A stretch of DNA of 23,150 bases from CAYLMG01 sp964464635 (GTDB taxonomy: Bacteria > Planctomycetota > Phycisphaerae > Sedimentisphaerales > Anaerobacaceae): assembly GCA_964464635.1 (NCBI GenBank), contig CAYXGT010000047.1:1-23150 (forward strand). The letters are read 5' to 3'. A program made the translations under genes and the position numbers. This document shows, one piece after another, positions 14,843-22,481 of this stretch (position 1 is its first letter; every line of letters starts with the position of its first letter). Under the pieces are notes generated by a model. It saw nothing but the letters and a program-made list of their open reading frames with translations. It was not told the origin of the DNA and did not search any database.

Positions 14843-16030
14843 CTATATTTTCAGAAAATACTCCATAAGCTCGTAACCTTTATCTATTCTGAAGCCGGAT
14901 TCGGCGGCGTTGGCCTCGCTGAAGTTGGTGTGCAGGGTGCCGGTGACATCGGTGCCTGCCATAGCGAATGGTACCGGTTCCGGCGAGTGAGCGCCTGTGC
15001 GGACCGGCGTGGGGTGGTCGGGGGCGACAAGGATCCGCCATTTGTCGTAAGACTGCAGGGCATCGTACACGGGGCCGACGATGTGTTTGTCGATTTGTTC
15101 GACGGTTTTTTTCTTGAGCTCGGCAGAGCCGGCGTGGCCGGCTTCGTCCGGCGCTTCAATATGAACAAGGACGATGTCGTAATTTTCAAGGGCTTTTACC
15201 GCAGCGGCGCCCTTTCCTTTATAATTGGTATCGACAAAACCGGTGGCGCCCGGTACTTCTATGAGGTCAAAACCTATCAATTTCGACAGGCCCCTAGCGA
15301 GGTCAACGGCGGTGATGGTTGCCCCTTTCAGGCCGAAGCGTTTTCTAAAGCTTTCCAGCCTCGCCTGTTTGCCCTGTCCCCACAGCCAGATGGAGCTGAC
15401 CTGATTTTCGCCGAGGTCTATTTTCACCTTGTTGATATCGTGATTGATGAAAAGCTGCTGAGACTGGGCTATCAAGTCGGTGAGGATTTGAGAGTTTTTG
15501 CCCCGCGGCAGGATTTTTTCTATTGCAGTGCCTATATAATCGTGCGGCGGGTATGTCTGGACATCGAAATCGAGTCCCTTGATTACCAGAAGGTGGCGAT
15601 AACTGACGCCCGGATAGAAACGAATATTATCATTGGCGAACTGCTCGTTCAAATCCTCGACGAGCTTTTTAGCTTCTTGAGTTGATATGTGTCCGGCGCT
15701 GTGGTCGGCCATTTTGCCTTCCACGACGGTAACGAGGTTACACCTGAAAATCCAGTCTTCCGGTGATAGCCTGATATTGCGGGCGACCGCCTCAATGGGG
15801 GCGCGTCCGGAATAATAGCGGACGGGGTCATAGCCTAAGAGTGACATCTGGGCGACGTCACTGCCAGCTTCCATACCGTCCGGGATAGTCTGGACAAGTC
15901 CCTGCTTGCCCTGTGAGCTTATCCTGTCTATATTCGGTATGTCGGCTGCTTCGAGAATAGTCTTGTTATCGAGCTCTTTGACAGGCTCATCTGCAGCACC
16001 ATCAGGAATTATTATCGCATATTTTGTCAC
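14843..16030 (-). CDS. apgM: ApgM-family phosphotransferase, proposed homoserine kinase
   Basis: 395 aa with GTG start. The stop of hom and this start share one base (TAGTG), so translation is coupled. The fold is the alkaline-phosphatase/iPGM superfamily of archaeal-type cofactor-independent phosphoglycerate mutases. Metal and nucleophile positions are visible: D10 (IPDGAAD), S57 (AGSDVAQMSLLGYDP), the IEAPDEAGH metal site and VAPDHPTPVRTGAHSPEPVPF near the end. One subfamily (TIGRFAM 'proposed homoserine kinase') sits with threonine-pathway genes in genomes lacking ThrB. Placement between hom and lysC favours homoserine phosphorylation over glycolysis here. Mutase activity cannot be excluded from sequence alone. 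Confidence 0.88.
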   Translation of the reverse strand: MTKYAIIIPDGAADEPVKELDNKTILEAADIPNIDRISSQGKQGLVQTIPDGMEAGSDVAQMSLLGYDPVRYYSGRAPIEAVARNIRLSPEDWIFRCNLVTVVEGKMADHSAGHISTQEAKKLVEDLNEQFANDNIRFYPGVSYRHLLVIKGLDFDVQTYPPHDYIGTAIEKILPRGKNSQILTDLIAQSQQLFINHDINKVKIDLGENQVSSIWLWGQGKQARLESFRKRFGLKGATITAVDLARGLSKLIGFDLIEVPGATGFVDTNYKGKGAAAVKALENYDIVLVHIEAPDEAGHAGSAELKKKTVEQIDKHIVGPVYDALQSYDKWRILVAPDHPTPVRTGAHSPEPVPFAMAGTDVTGTLHTNFSEANAAESGFRIDKGYELMEYFLKI

Positions 16031-17352
16031 TAATCCTTGTCCTCCGATATATCGACGATTCTAATGCACATCGGTTTTCCGCCTATAACGTCGAGCTTTT
16101 CCATATCTTTCAAGGCTGCTGTTATATTTTTCTGCTGAGTGGGATGTGTCAGAATCACGACGGGCACGGTATTTTCAGGCCCGATATCCTCGTGCTGCAG
16201 TGCTCCTGAAATGCTTATGTCGTGGTCGGCGAGAATCTTGCTCCATTTTGCGACGACACCCGGTTTGTCCCTGCACATAATACGGATGTAGAAGCGGCTG
16301 ATAAGGTTATCAATCGTGTCTATCAGGACGGAAGTCTGGCTTCTCGGTTTAAGTTTGAGATTCCTGAAAGTGTTGGCCGAGTTGCCGAGCGCGACATCAA
16401 TAATGTCAGCCACAACCGCACTTGCGGTGGGCATCATACCGGCACCTCGTCCGTAATAATTGACCTGCCCGGCAGCGCTGCTGAAAATGCTGATGGCATT
16501 AAACGGGCCGTTAACATTGGCGAGAGAGTTGTCCCTGCTTATAAATGAAGGATGCACCCTGAGAGAAATCTTGTTGTTACTATCTTTTCGGCCTATAGCC
16601 AGCAGCTTTAAGACGTAACCCATCTCAGAGCCGTACCTGATATCTTCCTGATAGATTAACTCGATACCTTCCGTGAAGATATCTTCGAGTGAAATCTCAC
16701 ATCCCAAAGCTATTGATGCCAGGATTGCCAGCTTGTGGGCGCTGTCCGTGCCGTTTATGTCGAGTGTGGGGTCAGATTCGGCATATCCTTTTTTCTGTGC
16801 CTGTTGCAGGGCGGTGTTGAAGTCCAGACCTTTGCTGCTCATATTCGAGAGTATGAAATTGCAGGTTCCGTTGACGATTCCGTATATCGCGGTGATATCG
16901 TTTGCAATCAGGCCGGTACGCAGGCCCGATATGATTGGAATTCCTGCTGCACAGCTCGCTTCGAATGCTATGCATCGCGAGTTTTTGTGGGCGGCTTCAA
17001 ATAGCTCGCTGCCGTGTTCTGCCAGCAGTGCCTTATTGGCGGTAACGATATCTTTGCCGGCCTGGAGCATCCTGAGCTGGATATCCTTGGCAGCAGTTGT
17101 TCCGCCGACGAGCTCCAGGGCTATGGTAATGCTGTTATCGTTCAACAGCCTGTTGATATCGTTTGTTAGAACACCTTCGGCTAATTGGACGTCTCTTTTT
17201 CTTTCGGTGTCGGTATCGACTACACAGGCGATTTCGAGGCGCAGGCCGGTTTTGAATGCAATAGCATCCGCCTGCAGGCCTATGAGCTTTATTACACCCG
17301 TTCCGACCATACCGAAACCCACTATTCCGATTTTTACCTTTTTTTCTGCCAT
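16030..17352 (-). CDS. hom: Homoserine dehydrogenase
   Basis: 440 aa. The enzyme reduces aspartate semialdehyde to homoserine using NAD(P)H. The Rossmann motif is GIVGFGMVGTGV (residues 9-20), and the VTANKALLAEHG segment carries a conserved Lys. The substrate/catalytic region reads GIVNGTCNFIL and GYAESDPTLDINGTDSAHKLAIL, with the catalytic Lys. GRGAGMMPTASAVVADI follows, then a C-terminal ACT domain (about 350-430; FYIRIMCRDKPGVVAK), which usually gives threonine feedback control. It is the first gene of the minus-strand operon hom-apgM-lysC-nuclease. The 17353-17614 gap upstream must hold its promoter; I see only simple sequence there, including a GGAGGAC duplication near 17460. Confidence 0.95.
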   Translation of the reverse strand: MAEKKVKIGIVGFGMVGTGVIKLIGLQADAIAFKTGLRLEIACVVDTDTERKRDVQLAEGVLTNDINRLLNDNSITIALELVGGTTAAKDIQLRMLQAGKDIVTANKALLAEHGSELFEAAHKNSRCIAFEASCAAGIPIISGLRTGLIANDITAIYGIVNGTCNFILSNMSSKGLDFNTALQQAQKKGYAESDPTLDINGTDSAHKLAILASIALGCEISLEDIFTEGIELIYQEDIRYGSEMGYVLKLLAIGRKDSNNKISLRVHPSFISRDNSLANVNGPFNAISIFSSAAGQVNYYGRGAGMMPTASAVVADIIDVALGNSANTFRNLKLKPRSQTSVLIDTIDNLISRFYIRIMCRDKPGVVAKWSKILADHDISISGALQHEDIGPENTVPVVILTHPTQQKNITAALKDMEKLDVIGGKPMCIRIVDISEDKD

Positions 17353-17614
17353 ATTCGTTTTCTCTATTTCGAGGATTTTAATAGCTCAGTAGTTTATATG
17401 CAAAATCGGCCTTAGTCAACAGGCTATAAGCAAAATAAAGGCGTCATTTTTTTTATTGCGGAGGACGGAGGACGGATGACAGAAGGCAGAGCAAGAACTG
17501 ACAATTTAAGGTTCTTTTTAAGAAGGAGACTTATTCAAATATAATTGTGCACTTGATGTGGAATGACATATTAGAAAAGTGAAACTTATTTAATAGAAAC
17601 GGTACTAGTAAATG

Positions 17615-18187
17615 TTAAAGATCAAGGTAATATCCTGGGGCGCTATGAGCAGCCAATTTCTTTATTGTGGTTTCATACGTTGCGAATTTATCCTTGATGA
17701 TACTTGGACCACAAATCACAGCATAAGTATTCTTAAGCTGTTTAAGAGAACTTTGATCATCCTTCATTGCAAGAGCGCAAACAATATAATACGCTGCTTG
17801 GATATCATGAAGATTGTCCAAGTTAGCCTTCTTAAGATTCTTATATCTATTGTGTTTAAGTTCTGTATAGGCTCGCCACCATGAATAAGAAGCGGTTGGT
17901 GCTAAACTCTGGAAAATCGGTTTCCATTGTTCATGGATATATGAAAAATACTGGATTCCTTTTATCTTCGGATGCTTTTCTTTAAGCCAGACTTTGTAGT
18001 CTCGCATGTTGGGCTGAGTTTCACCAACAAGATGACTAAATAGTGTATCTATTTCTGTACCCATTAAGATGATAAGCTCTGATATCTTGTCACCATAAAC
18101 AGATGAATTTTCCGGAGAAAAATCGATATATCTACGAAGCTCCTTGATTTCATCACATATCATTTGGAAATAGGGAATAAGATACAT
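17615..18187 (-). CDS. Hypothetical protein, HEPN-like helical
   Basis: 190 aa, largely alpha-helical and without signal or membrane segments. I do not recognise a named family. Residues 103-126, WWRAYTELKHNRY followed by LKKANLDNL, resemble the 'W-x-Y-N-x-x-KH-x-R ... A' pattern of uncharacterised HEPN-like proteins; the family's R-x4-6-H catalytic motif is not seen. The gene is clearly more AT-rich than hom and rsmE on either side and stands alone, with gaps of about 260 and 210 bases around it, so it may be an acquired accessory gene. An AGG lies about 10 bases before the ATG. A reading frame of this length with coherent helical composition is likely real; the function is open. Confidence 0.65.
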   Translation of the reverse strand: MYLIPYFQMICDEIKELRRYIDFSPENSSVYGDKISELIILMGTEIDTLFSHLVGETQPNMRDYKVWLKEKHPKIKGIQYFSYIHEQWKPIFQSLAPTASYSWWRAYTELKHNRYKNLKKANLDNLHDIQAAYYIVCALAMKDDQSSLKQLKNTYAVICGPSIIKDKFATYETTIKKLAAHSAPGYYLDL

Positions 18188-18357
18188 TTTTGCAAACCTA
18201 TAATAGTATCATCCATGTTTTTTGAATAAATATTATATCTTAAATAAAATGTCAAGATAAAAAAGGATAAGTAACATACGAAAAGCAGTAAGAACCTGTA
18301 TGTTTTTTCATTTGCCTGCGGTCTGCTAATTGGCTAATATCAATTTTTTACGTGTTG

Positions 18358-18378
18358 CCACGGGCAGGATGCCCGTGG
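18358..18378. repeat. perfect 9-bp palindrome upstream of rsmE
   Basis: CCACGGGCA (18358-18366), spacer GGA, TGCCCGTGG (18370-18378). It ends 8 bases before the likely rsmE ribosome site (AAAGGG region) and would form a stable hairpin in the leader. There is no T-run, so it is not a standard terminator. It is probably a dispersed extragenic palindrome; the rest of the 18188-18388 gap is AT-rich with nothing else recognisable. Confidence 0.6.
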
Positions 18379-18397
18379 TACGAAAGGGATGCGGATT

Positions 18398-19123
18398 ATG
18401 AGCCGGTACAGATTTTACTGTCCAGATATTGTTGAGCCGGTTACGAAGCTGCAGGGGCCTGAGTTCGAGCATCTCAGTAAGGTTCTCAGGCTCGGAAGCG
18501 GTGAGGAAGTGGAACTATTCGACGGAAAGGGATTGCTCGCAGAGGCAACGATAAAAGAGAAAAGCAAAAAGGCGGCTATCCTGCGTATTATTAAAACGAC
18601 TCAACACAAACCGCCGGCTGACGGCAGGATAATACTTGCTGTTTCTATCGCAAAGGGACAAAGATTTGACTGGCTGATAGAAAAAGCTGCCGAGCTCGGC
18701 ATCGACAGGATTACCCCTGTTATATTCGAGCGGACCGTCAGGTGTCCCTCTAATCCGAAAATACTCGAGCGCTGGACGAGACTGGCAGTTTCTGCGGCAA
18801 AGCAGTCTGGCAGGATTTTTTTGCCCGTAATTGATAGTCCCTTGCCTTTAGCCGAGGCTGTCGGAATATTACAGGAACGAAACGAAAAAGCGAGGGTAAT
18901 CTTCGGCAGTGTCGATGAGAGAGCAGATAGTCTGTTAACAAGCTGCTGGAGGGGCACAGATGTTATTGTTTTTGTCGGCCCGGAAGGCGGTCTTACCGAT
19001 GATGAGCGGGATTTGTTAAGGTCAGGCGGAGCGGAACCTGTTCATCTTACCAACACTATTTTGAGAACTGAAACGGCAGCGCTTGCTTTTGCATCAATAC
19101 TTGCAGCACAGCGTGACAGTTGA
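18398..19123 (+). CDS. rsmE: 16S rRNA (uracil1498-N3)-methyltransferase
   Basis: 241 aa from the chosen start. RsmE methylates N3 of U1498 in 16S rRNA of the small subunit. A PUA-like N-terminal domain (residues to about 70; GPEFEHLSKVLRLGSGEEV) precedes a SPOUT methyltransferase domain with a trefoil knot. Signatures are KGQRFDWLIEKAAELGIDRITPV, the SAM-site FVGPEGGLTDDE and the LTNTILRTETA knot motif. An ATG at 18389 lies directly after AAAGGG with no spacing, whereas the ATG at 18398 is 9 bases away and gives MSRYRFYC, typical of family N-termini; I therefore chose 18398. It is a single-gene unit with no clear terminator. Confidence 0.94.
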   Translation: MSRYRFYCPDIVEPVTKLQGPEFEHLSKVLRLGSGEEVELFDGKGLLAEATIKEKSKKAAILRIIKTTQHKPPADGRIILAVSIAKGQRFDWLIEKAAELGIDRITPVIFERTVRCPSNPKILERWTRLAVSAAKQSGRIFLPVIDSPLPLAEAVGILQERNEKARVIFGSVDERADSLLTSCWRGTDVIVFVGPEGGLTDDERDLLRSGGAEPVHLTNTILRTETAALAFASILAAQRDS

Positions 19124-19264
19124 AATACCCATTGAAAAAATTTCTATTTTCCAATTTTATTTTTTTGTACGTCCCATATATTTAATGTTACGGCTGAACA
19201 TTGAACAACATTATATGACTATGGAAAATATTCAGTTGCCGGCGTCAACTTCACCATAAATCAA

Positions 19265-19294
19265 TTGATTTGAAGGCTGCTTTTCAGTTATAAT
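19265..19294 (+). promoter_or_regulatory. sigma70-type promoter for the PEP-CTERM gene
   Basis: TTGATT (19265-19270) and TATAAT (19289-19294) are separated by 18 bases. The leader of about 105 nt contains a small hairpin GAAAGGC-TGTTC-GCCTTTC (19314-19332). A strong AAGGGGGG-type ribosome site precedes the ATG at 19407. Confidence 0.6.
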
Positions 19295-19406
19295 ACATTT
19301 TCCAAATGGGGGTGAAAGGCTGTTCGCCTTTCTTATTCGCTTGGCTTATATAATTTTGTGCAGGATTTTTTTGTAGAATCGTGCATAGGGGAAAGGGGGG
19401 AATAAG

Positions 19407-20024
19407 ATGAAGAAGGTCAGAGCTTTAGTATGTTTTTTAGTTGTCTGTTTTTTGAGCACGCCGCTGTTTGCCTGTTATGTTCCGTCTTCGATTTCAGGAA
19501 CAAGTACGGCGACATTACTTGAAGATGGTGAGCACGCAGGATTGTATCTTTATGAGATAGATATTGAATGGGACCTGAATTACTCCCATTGTGCGGACCT
19601 CGAAAAGTGGTTACTGAAGTTAAAGAGCGGCTGTTCCGACCCTGACCATCTTTTTGAATTTGACACTGTCGCTGGTTACTCGACGAGCCAGCATCATCCT
19701 GGCGACCCTTCATCGATGGGCTGGAGCGGCTCGTTCATCGAAGAAATTCTTCCTGATTTACCGATAATCAAATATGGCAAGCCGTATTTTCCTGCGTGTG
19801 CACAATCCGGTTCTGAGGGACACGGCACTTTTTGGTTCTATTCCAATGTTATACCGGAGTACGGCACGTATGGAGATGTCCTTATCGGTATTGACGGCTG
19901 TAAGGTTGTTAAAGGTGATTTGACGGGCGACTATCCATCCTGCAGAATTATGCCTATGCCTGAGCCTGCAACAATTTGTATGCTCGGCATGGGTGGCGGA
20001 TTGTTATTAATGAGGAAAAAATAA
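19407..20024 (+). CDS. Secreted PEP-CTERM sorting-domain protein
   Basis: 205 aa. A signal peptide spans residues 1-22 (KKVRALVCFLVVCFL, then STPLFA). The mature part is about 160 residues of unrecognised, acidic sequence with several cysteines that could form disulfides. The C-terminus is a PEP-CTERM signal: PEP at 185-187, a hydrophobic stretch 188-202 rich in Met, Leu and Gly, and the basic end RKK. PEP-CTERM proteins are exported and processed by exosortase, often in bacteria that make exopolysaccharide. No exosortase gene is in this window. LFAC at the cleavage site loosely resembles a lipobox, but the Phe is atypical. It has its own promoter and terminator. Sorting is confident; the function of the mature part is unknown. 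Confidence 0.88.
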   Translation: MKKVRALVCFLVVCFLSTPLFACYVPSSISGTSTATLLEDGEHAGLYLYEIDIEWDLNYSHCADLEKWLLKLKSGCSDPDHLFEFDTVAGYSTSQHHPGDPSSMGWSGSFIEEILPDLPIIKYGKPYFPACAQSGSEGHGTFWFYSNVIPEYGTYGDVLIGIDGCKVVKGDLTGDYPSCRIMPMPEPATICMLGMGGGLLLMRKK

Positions 20025-20061
20025 AGGTTCAAATCTTTGTAAGAAATTAAGGCAAAGGCCG

Positions 20062-20093
20062 AGGCTGTAAGTGACGAACTTACAGCCTTTTTT
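20062..20093 (+). terminator. rho-independent terminator after the PEP-CTERM gene
   Basis: AGGCTGTAAGT (20062-20072), loop GACGA, ACTTACAGCCT (20078-20088), then TTTTT. The 11-bp stem is perfect and lies 38 bases after the stop. Confidence 0.9.
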
Positions 20094-20228
20094 ATGATGT
20101 TTTTTACAGCCTGCCGACTTTCCGGATTTTTTAATCAGCTACATTTCTTGACGTTTGGTTTTTCATAGCTTATAGTGTTCGGGTATTTGATTGCTATGTT
20201 AATCCAAGGTTTAGCTGGAGCTTTGTTG

Positions 20229-20624
20229 ATGGCGAAAGAAAACTTGTGCGACCAGTGCTCGGGACTTTGCTGCAGGTATTTTGCACTGCCGATTGAGACG
20301 CCGGAAGACGAGCAGGATTATGAGGACATAAAATGGTATCTGTGCCATGAAGGTATTGCTGTTTTCGTCGAGGACGGCGACTGGTATATCAGTATAAATA
20401 GCAGGTGCAAATATCTGACAAAAGACTTCAAATGTGCTATATATAACAAAAGGCCGAAAATCTGCAGAACATATACCACAAAAGCCTGTGACTTCATCGA
20501 AGGTGAATACGATTACGAGCTGTTTTTTAACGATGAAAAACAAATGGAAGAGTATATAAAGAATAAATTCGATAATAATATGAACCAAATTGCGGAACTT
20601 AAAAGGAAAAAGAGAAAGAGATGA
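20229..20624 (+). CDS. YkgJ-family cysteine-cluster protein
   Basis: 131 aa from the ATG at 20229. Residues 7-15 read C-DQ-C-SGL-CC, followed by RCKYLTKDFKCAIYNKRPKICRTY and a further Cys in KACDF. This is the CxxC-xxx-CC ... C-x-IY-x-RP-x-x-CR pattern of the YkgJ/zinc- or iron-chelating family. The metal and biochemical role are not established for the family as a whole. An upstream in-frame ATG at 20175 would add 18 residues unlike the family; GGAG at 20215-20218 gives a proper spacing to 20229. The C-terminus is Lys/Arg-rich. The stop overlaps the hisS start by four bases (ATGA), so the two are translationally coupled. Confidence 0.87.
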   Translation: MAKENLCDQCSGLCCRYFALPIETPEDEQDYEDIKWYLCHEGIAVFVEDGDWYISINSRCKYLTKDFKCAIYNKRPKICRTYTTKACDFIEGEYDYELFFNDEKQMEEYIKNKFDNNMNQIAELKRKKRKR

Positions 20625-21934
20625 AAATTCAATCTGTAAAAGGGACAAGGGATTTTTACCCGTCTGATATGGCTGTCCGAAATTATATCATTGACGGCTG
20701 GAAAAAAGTCTCGATTCGCAACGGCTTCGAGGAGTATGACAGCCCGATCCTCGAACATCTGGCGATGTTTCAGATAAAAAGCGGCGATGAAATCGTCGAA
20801 CAGCTCTTTTCTTTCAAGGACAGAGGTGATAGAGACCTCGCCCTTATTCCTGAAATGACGCCTTCACTTGCGCGAATGGTCAACCAGAAGATTAACTCTC
20901 TGCCAAAACCTATAAAGTGGTTCTCCGTCCCCAGACTCTTTCGAGCAGAACGTCCTCAGAAAGGCAGACTGCGCGAATTTTTTCAGTGGAATATCGATAT
21001 CATAGGTGTCGAAGGTTATTTCGGGCAGGCACTGGCAGATGCTGAAGTAATATTTACCACGGTGGACTATTTACGTGAAGTCGGATTAACCAGTAACGAT
21101 ATAAAGGTAAAAATATCAAGCAGGGAATTGCTGGCTACTTTTCTCAAAAGCCAGGGTGTTCCCGAAGATAATCTCGAATCTGTATATGCCGTGCTTGACA
21201 AGAAATCCAAATTGCCGCTGGAAACCTTTGAAAAAATTCTTGAAGAGCAAATTCCGGATAAAAAGACTACCGGGAAAATACTGGATTTTATGAATGTTGA
21301 TTCGATGCCGGAACTTGAAGAACTGGCGAAACATGAATCAGAGCAAAACAATGCTTATTTAAAAATAAAGTATGTTCTTGACCATTTGGACGCGATGGGC
21401 GTAGGTGACTTCTGTATTTATGACCCGTCTATTGTAAGAGGCCTGGCTTACTATACCGGCATCGTTTTTGAAGTGCATGACATCACCGGCGATCTGCGAG
21501 CAATCTGTGGCGGGGGACGATACGATAACCTGCTCAAGGACTTTGGCGGCCCGGACATATCTGCTACCGGTATGGGTATGGGTGACTGTGTTCTGGAAAT
21601 CCTTCTTCGCGAGAAAGGGTTGCTCGACAAAAAAGTCACTGACAAATCGCTCGATGTTTTTATTGCTTATATAGCTACATTTGGTCCTGAGTCAGGGAGT
21701 ATCGTTGGAAAGCTAAGGTCAATGGGATATTCGGTTAATTTTAGCTATAAGCCAAGTGGTTTTACAAAGCAGATGGCTGAAGCTTCGGCTCAAAATGCAA
21801 AAACTTGCATAATTATTGGTGATGAGGAACTTAAGAATAAAGAAATCACAATTAAAAATATGCAGACTGGTAAGCAGCAAGCGGTTCCAATCAAACAGTT
21901 TCTGGACAATCCCGAAAAATATTTAAAATCCTAA
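20621..21934 (+). CDS. hisS: Histidine--tRNA ligase
   Basis: 437 aa. This is a class II synthetase that charges tRNA-His, normally a cytosolic dimer. Visible signatures are KGTRDFYP (7-14), motif 2 FRAERPQKGRLREFFQWNID, the HisA motif RGLAYYTGIVFE and the GGGRYDNLL glycine-rich motif. Motif 3 and the C-terminal anticodon-binding domain follow (about 345-437; FIAYIATFGPE through IIIGDEELKNKEI). The usual LRPE(G/M)T region reads LIPEMT (75-80): the Glu and Thr that contact histidine are kept, but the Arg is Ile. The gene overlaps the cysteine-cluster gene by four bases, and its stop directly abuts the next start codon. Confidence 0.96.
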   Translation: MKIQSVKGTRDFYPSDMAVRNYIIDGWKKVSIRNGFEEYDSPILEHLAMFQIKSGDEIVEQLFSFKDRGDRDLALIPEMTPSLARMVNQKINSLPKPIKWFSVPRLFRAERPQKGRLREFFQWNIDIIGVEGYFGQALADAEVIFTTVDYLREVGLTSNDIKVKISSRELLATFLKSQGVPEDNLESVYAVLDKKSKLPLETFEKILEEQIPDKKTTGKILDFMNVDSMPELEELAKHESEQNNAYLKIKYVLDHLDAMGVGDFCIYDPSIVRGLAYYTGIVFEVHDITGDLRAICGGGRYDNLLKDFGGPDISATGMGMGDCVLEILLREKGLLDKKVTDKSLDVFIAYIATFGPESGSIVGKLRSMGYSVNFSYKPSGFTKQMAEASAQNAKTCIIIGDEELKNKEITIKNMQTGKQQAVPIKQFLDNPEKYLKS

Positions 21935-22450
21935 ATGAAGAATTTTCATCTTAATCATTATGAAAAAGCCTTCGGGAACTGGTTGATAGATAATCATATA
22001 CAATACATAGCCGTCGATGAGCAGAAGAGGGCGGCTCTCGGCCGCTCGAATATGAAAAGCTTCGATTATCTTATTTACCCGCCGAATCAGCAGATAATAG
22101 TTGCGGAAGTCAAGGGCAGAAAGTTCAGCGGCACGACCTTCGCCAAACTTACAGGTTTCGAATGCTGGGTGACAGCCGACGATATCGAAGGCCTTTTGAG
22201 ATGGCAGCAGGTTTTCGGGCCTACCCATAAGGCTGCTTTTGTCTTCGCCTACAAAGTCGAAAAAATTGACGTTGATTTTGACGGAAGGGATGTTTACGAT
22301 TTCAACGGCTCGGCATACATTTTCTTTTGCATCAAACTCGCTGATTATATCAGGTTTATGAAGCTGCGAAGCCCGAAGTGGAAGACCGTGACACTGCCTG
22401 CCGAGAAATTCCGCACCTGCGCCGTTCAGCTTCAAAATCTTATGCTTTGA
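21935..22450 (+). CDS. HYExAFE-family protein, PD-(D/E)XK-like
   Basis: 171 aa. The N-terminus MKNFHLNHYEKAFGNWL carries the H-Y-E-x-A-F signature (residues 8-13) that names the HYExAFE family, seen as far as I know chiefly in planctomycetes; the last position is Gly here instead of Glu. D44 (SFDYLIYP) and E58-V-K60 (IIVAEVKGRK) fit the D...(E)xK metal-binding core of PD-(D/E)XK nuclease folds, with E10 as a possible extra acidic residue. No experimental function is known to me. The start codon follows the hisS stop with no gap, so it belongs to the cysteine-cluster/hisS operon. It may be a housekeeping nucleic-acid enzyme; nuclease activity is inference from motif geometry. Confidence 0.82.
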   Translation: MKNFHLNHYEKAFGNWLIDNHIQYIAVDEQKRAALGRSNMKSFDYLIYPPNQQIIVAEVKGRKFSGTTFAKLTGFECWVTADDIEGLLRWQQVFGPTHKAAFVFAYKVEKIDVDFDGRDVYDFNGSAYIFFCIKLADYIRFMKLRSPKWKTVTLPAEKFRTCAVQLQNLML

Positions 22451-22481
22451 TTAGTATTGGGTATTTTTTGCCGCAGAGCGG

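Noticed and set aside
14807..15685. Plus-strand frame of 292 codons
   Set aside because: Antisense to the complete ApgM-family gene; no motif or ribosome site.
20621..21934. HisZ (ATP phosphoribosyltransferase regulatory subunit) instead of HisRS
   Set aside because: The gene has the HisA motif, the GGGRYD motif and a C-terminal anticodon-binding domain, so it is a full synthetase.
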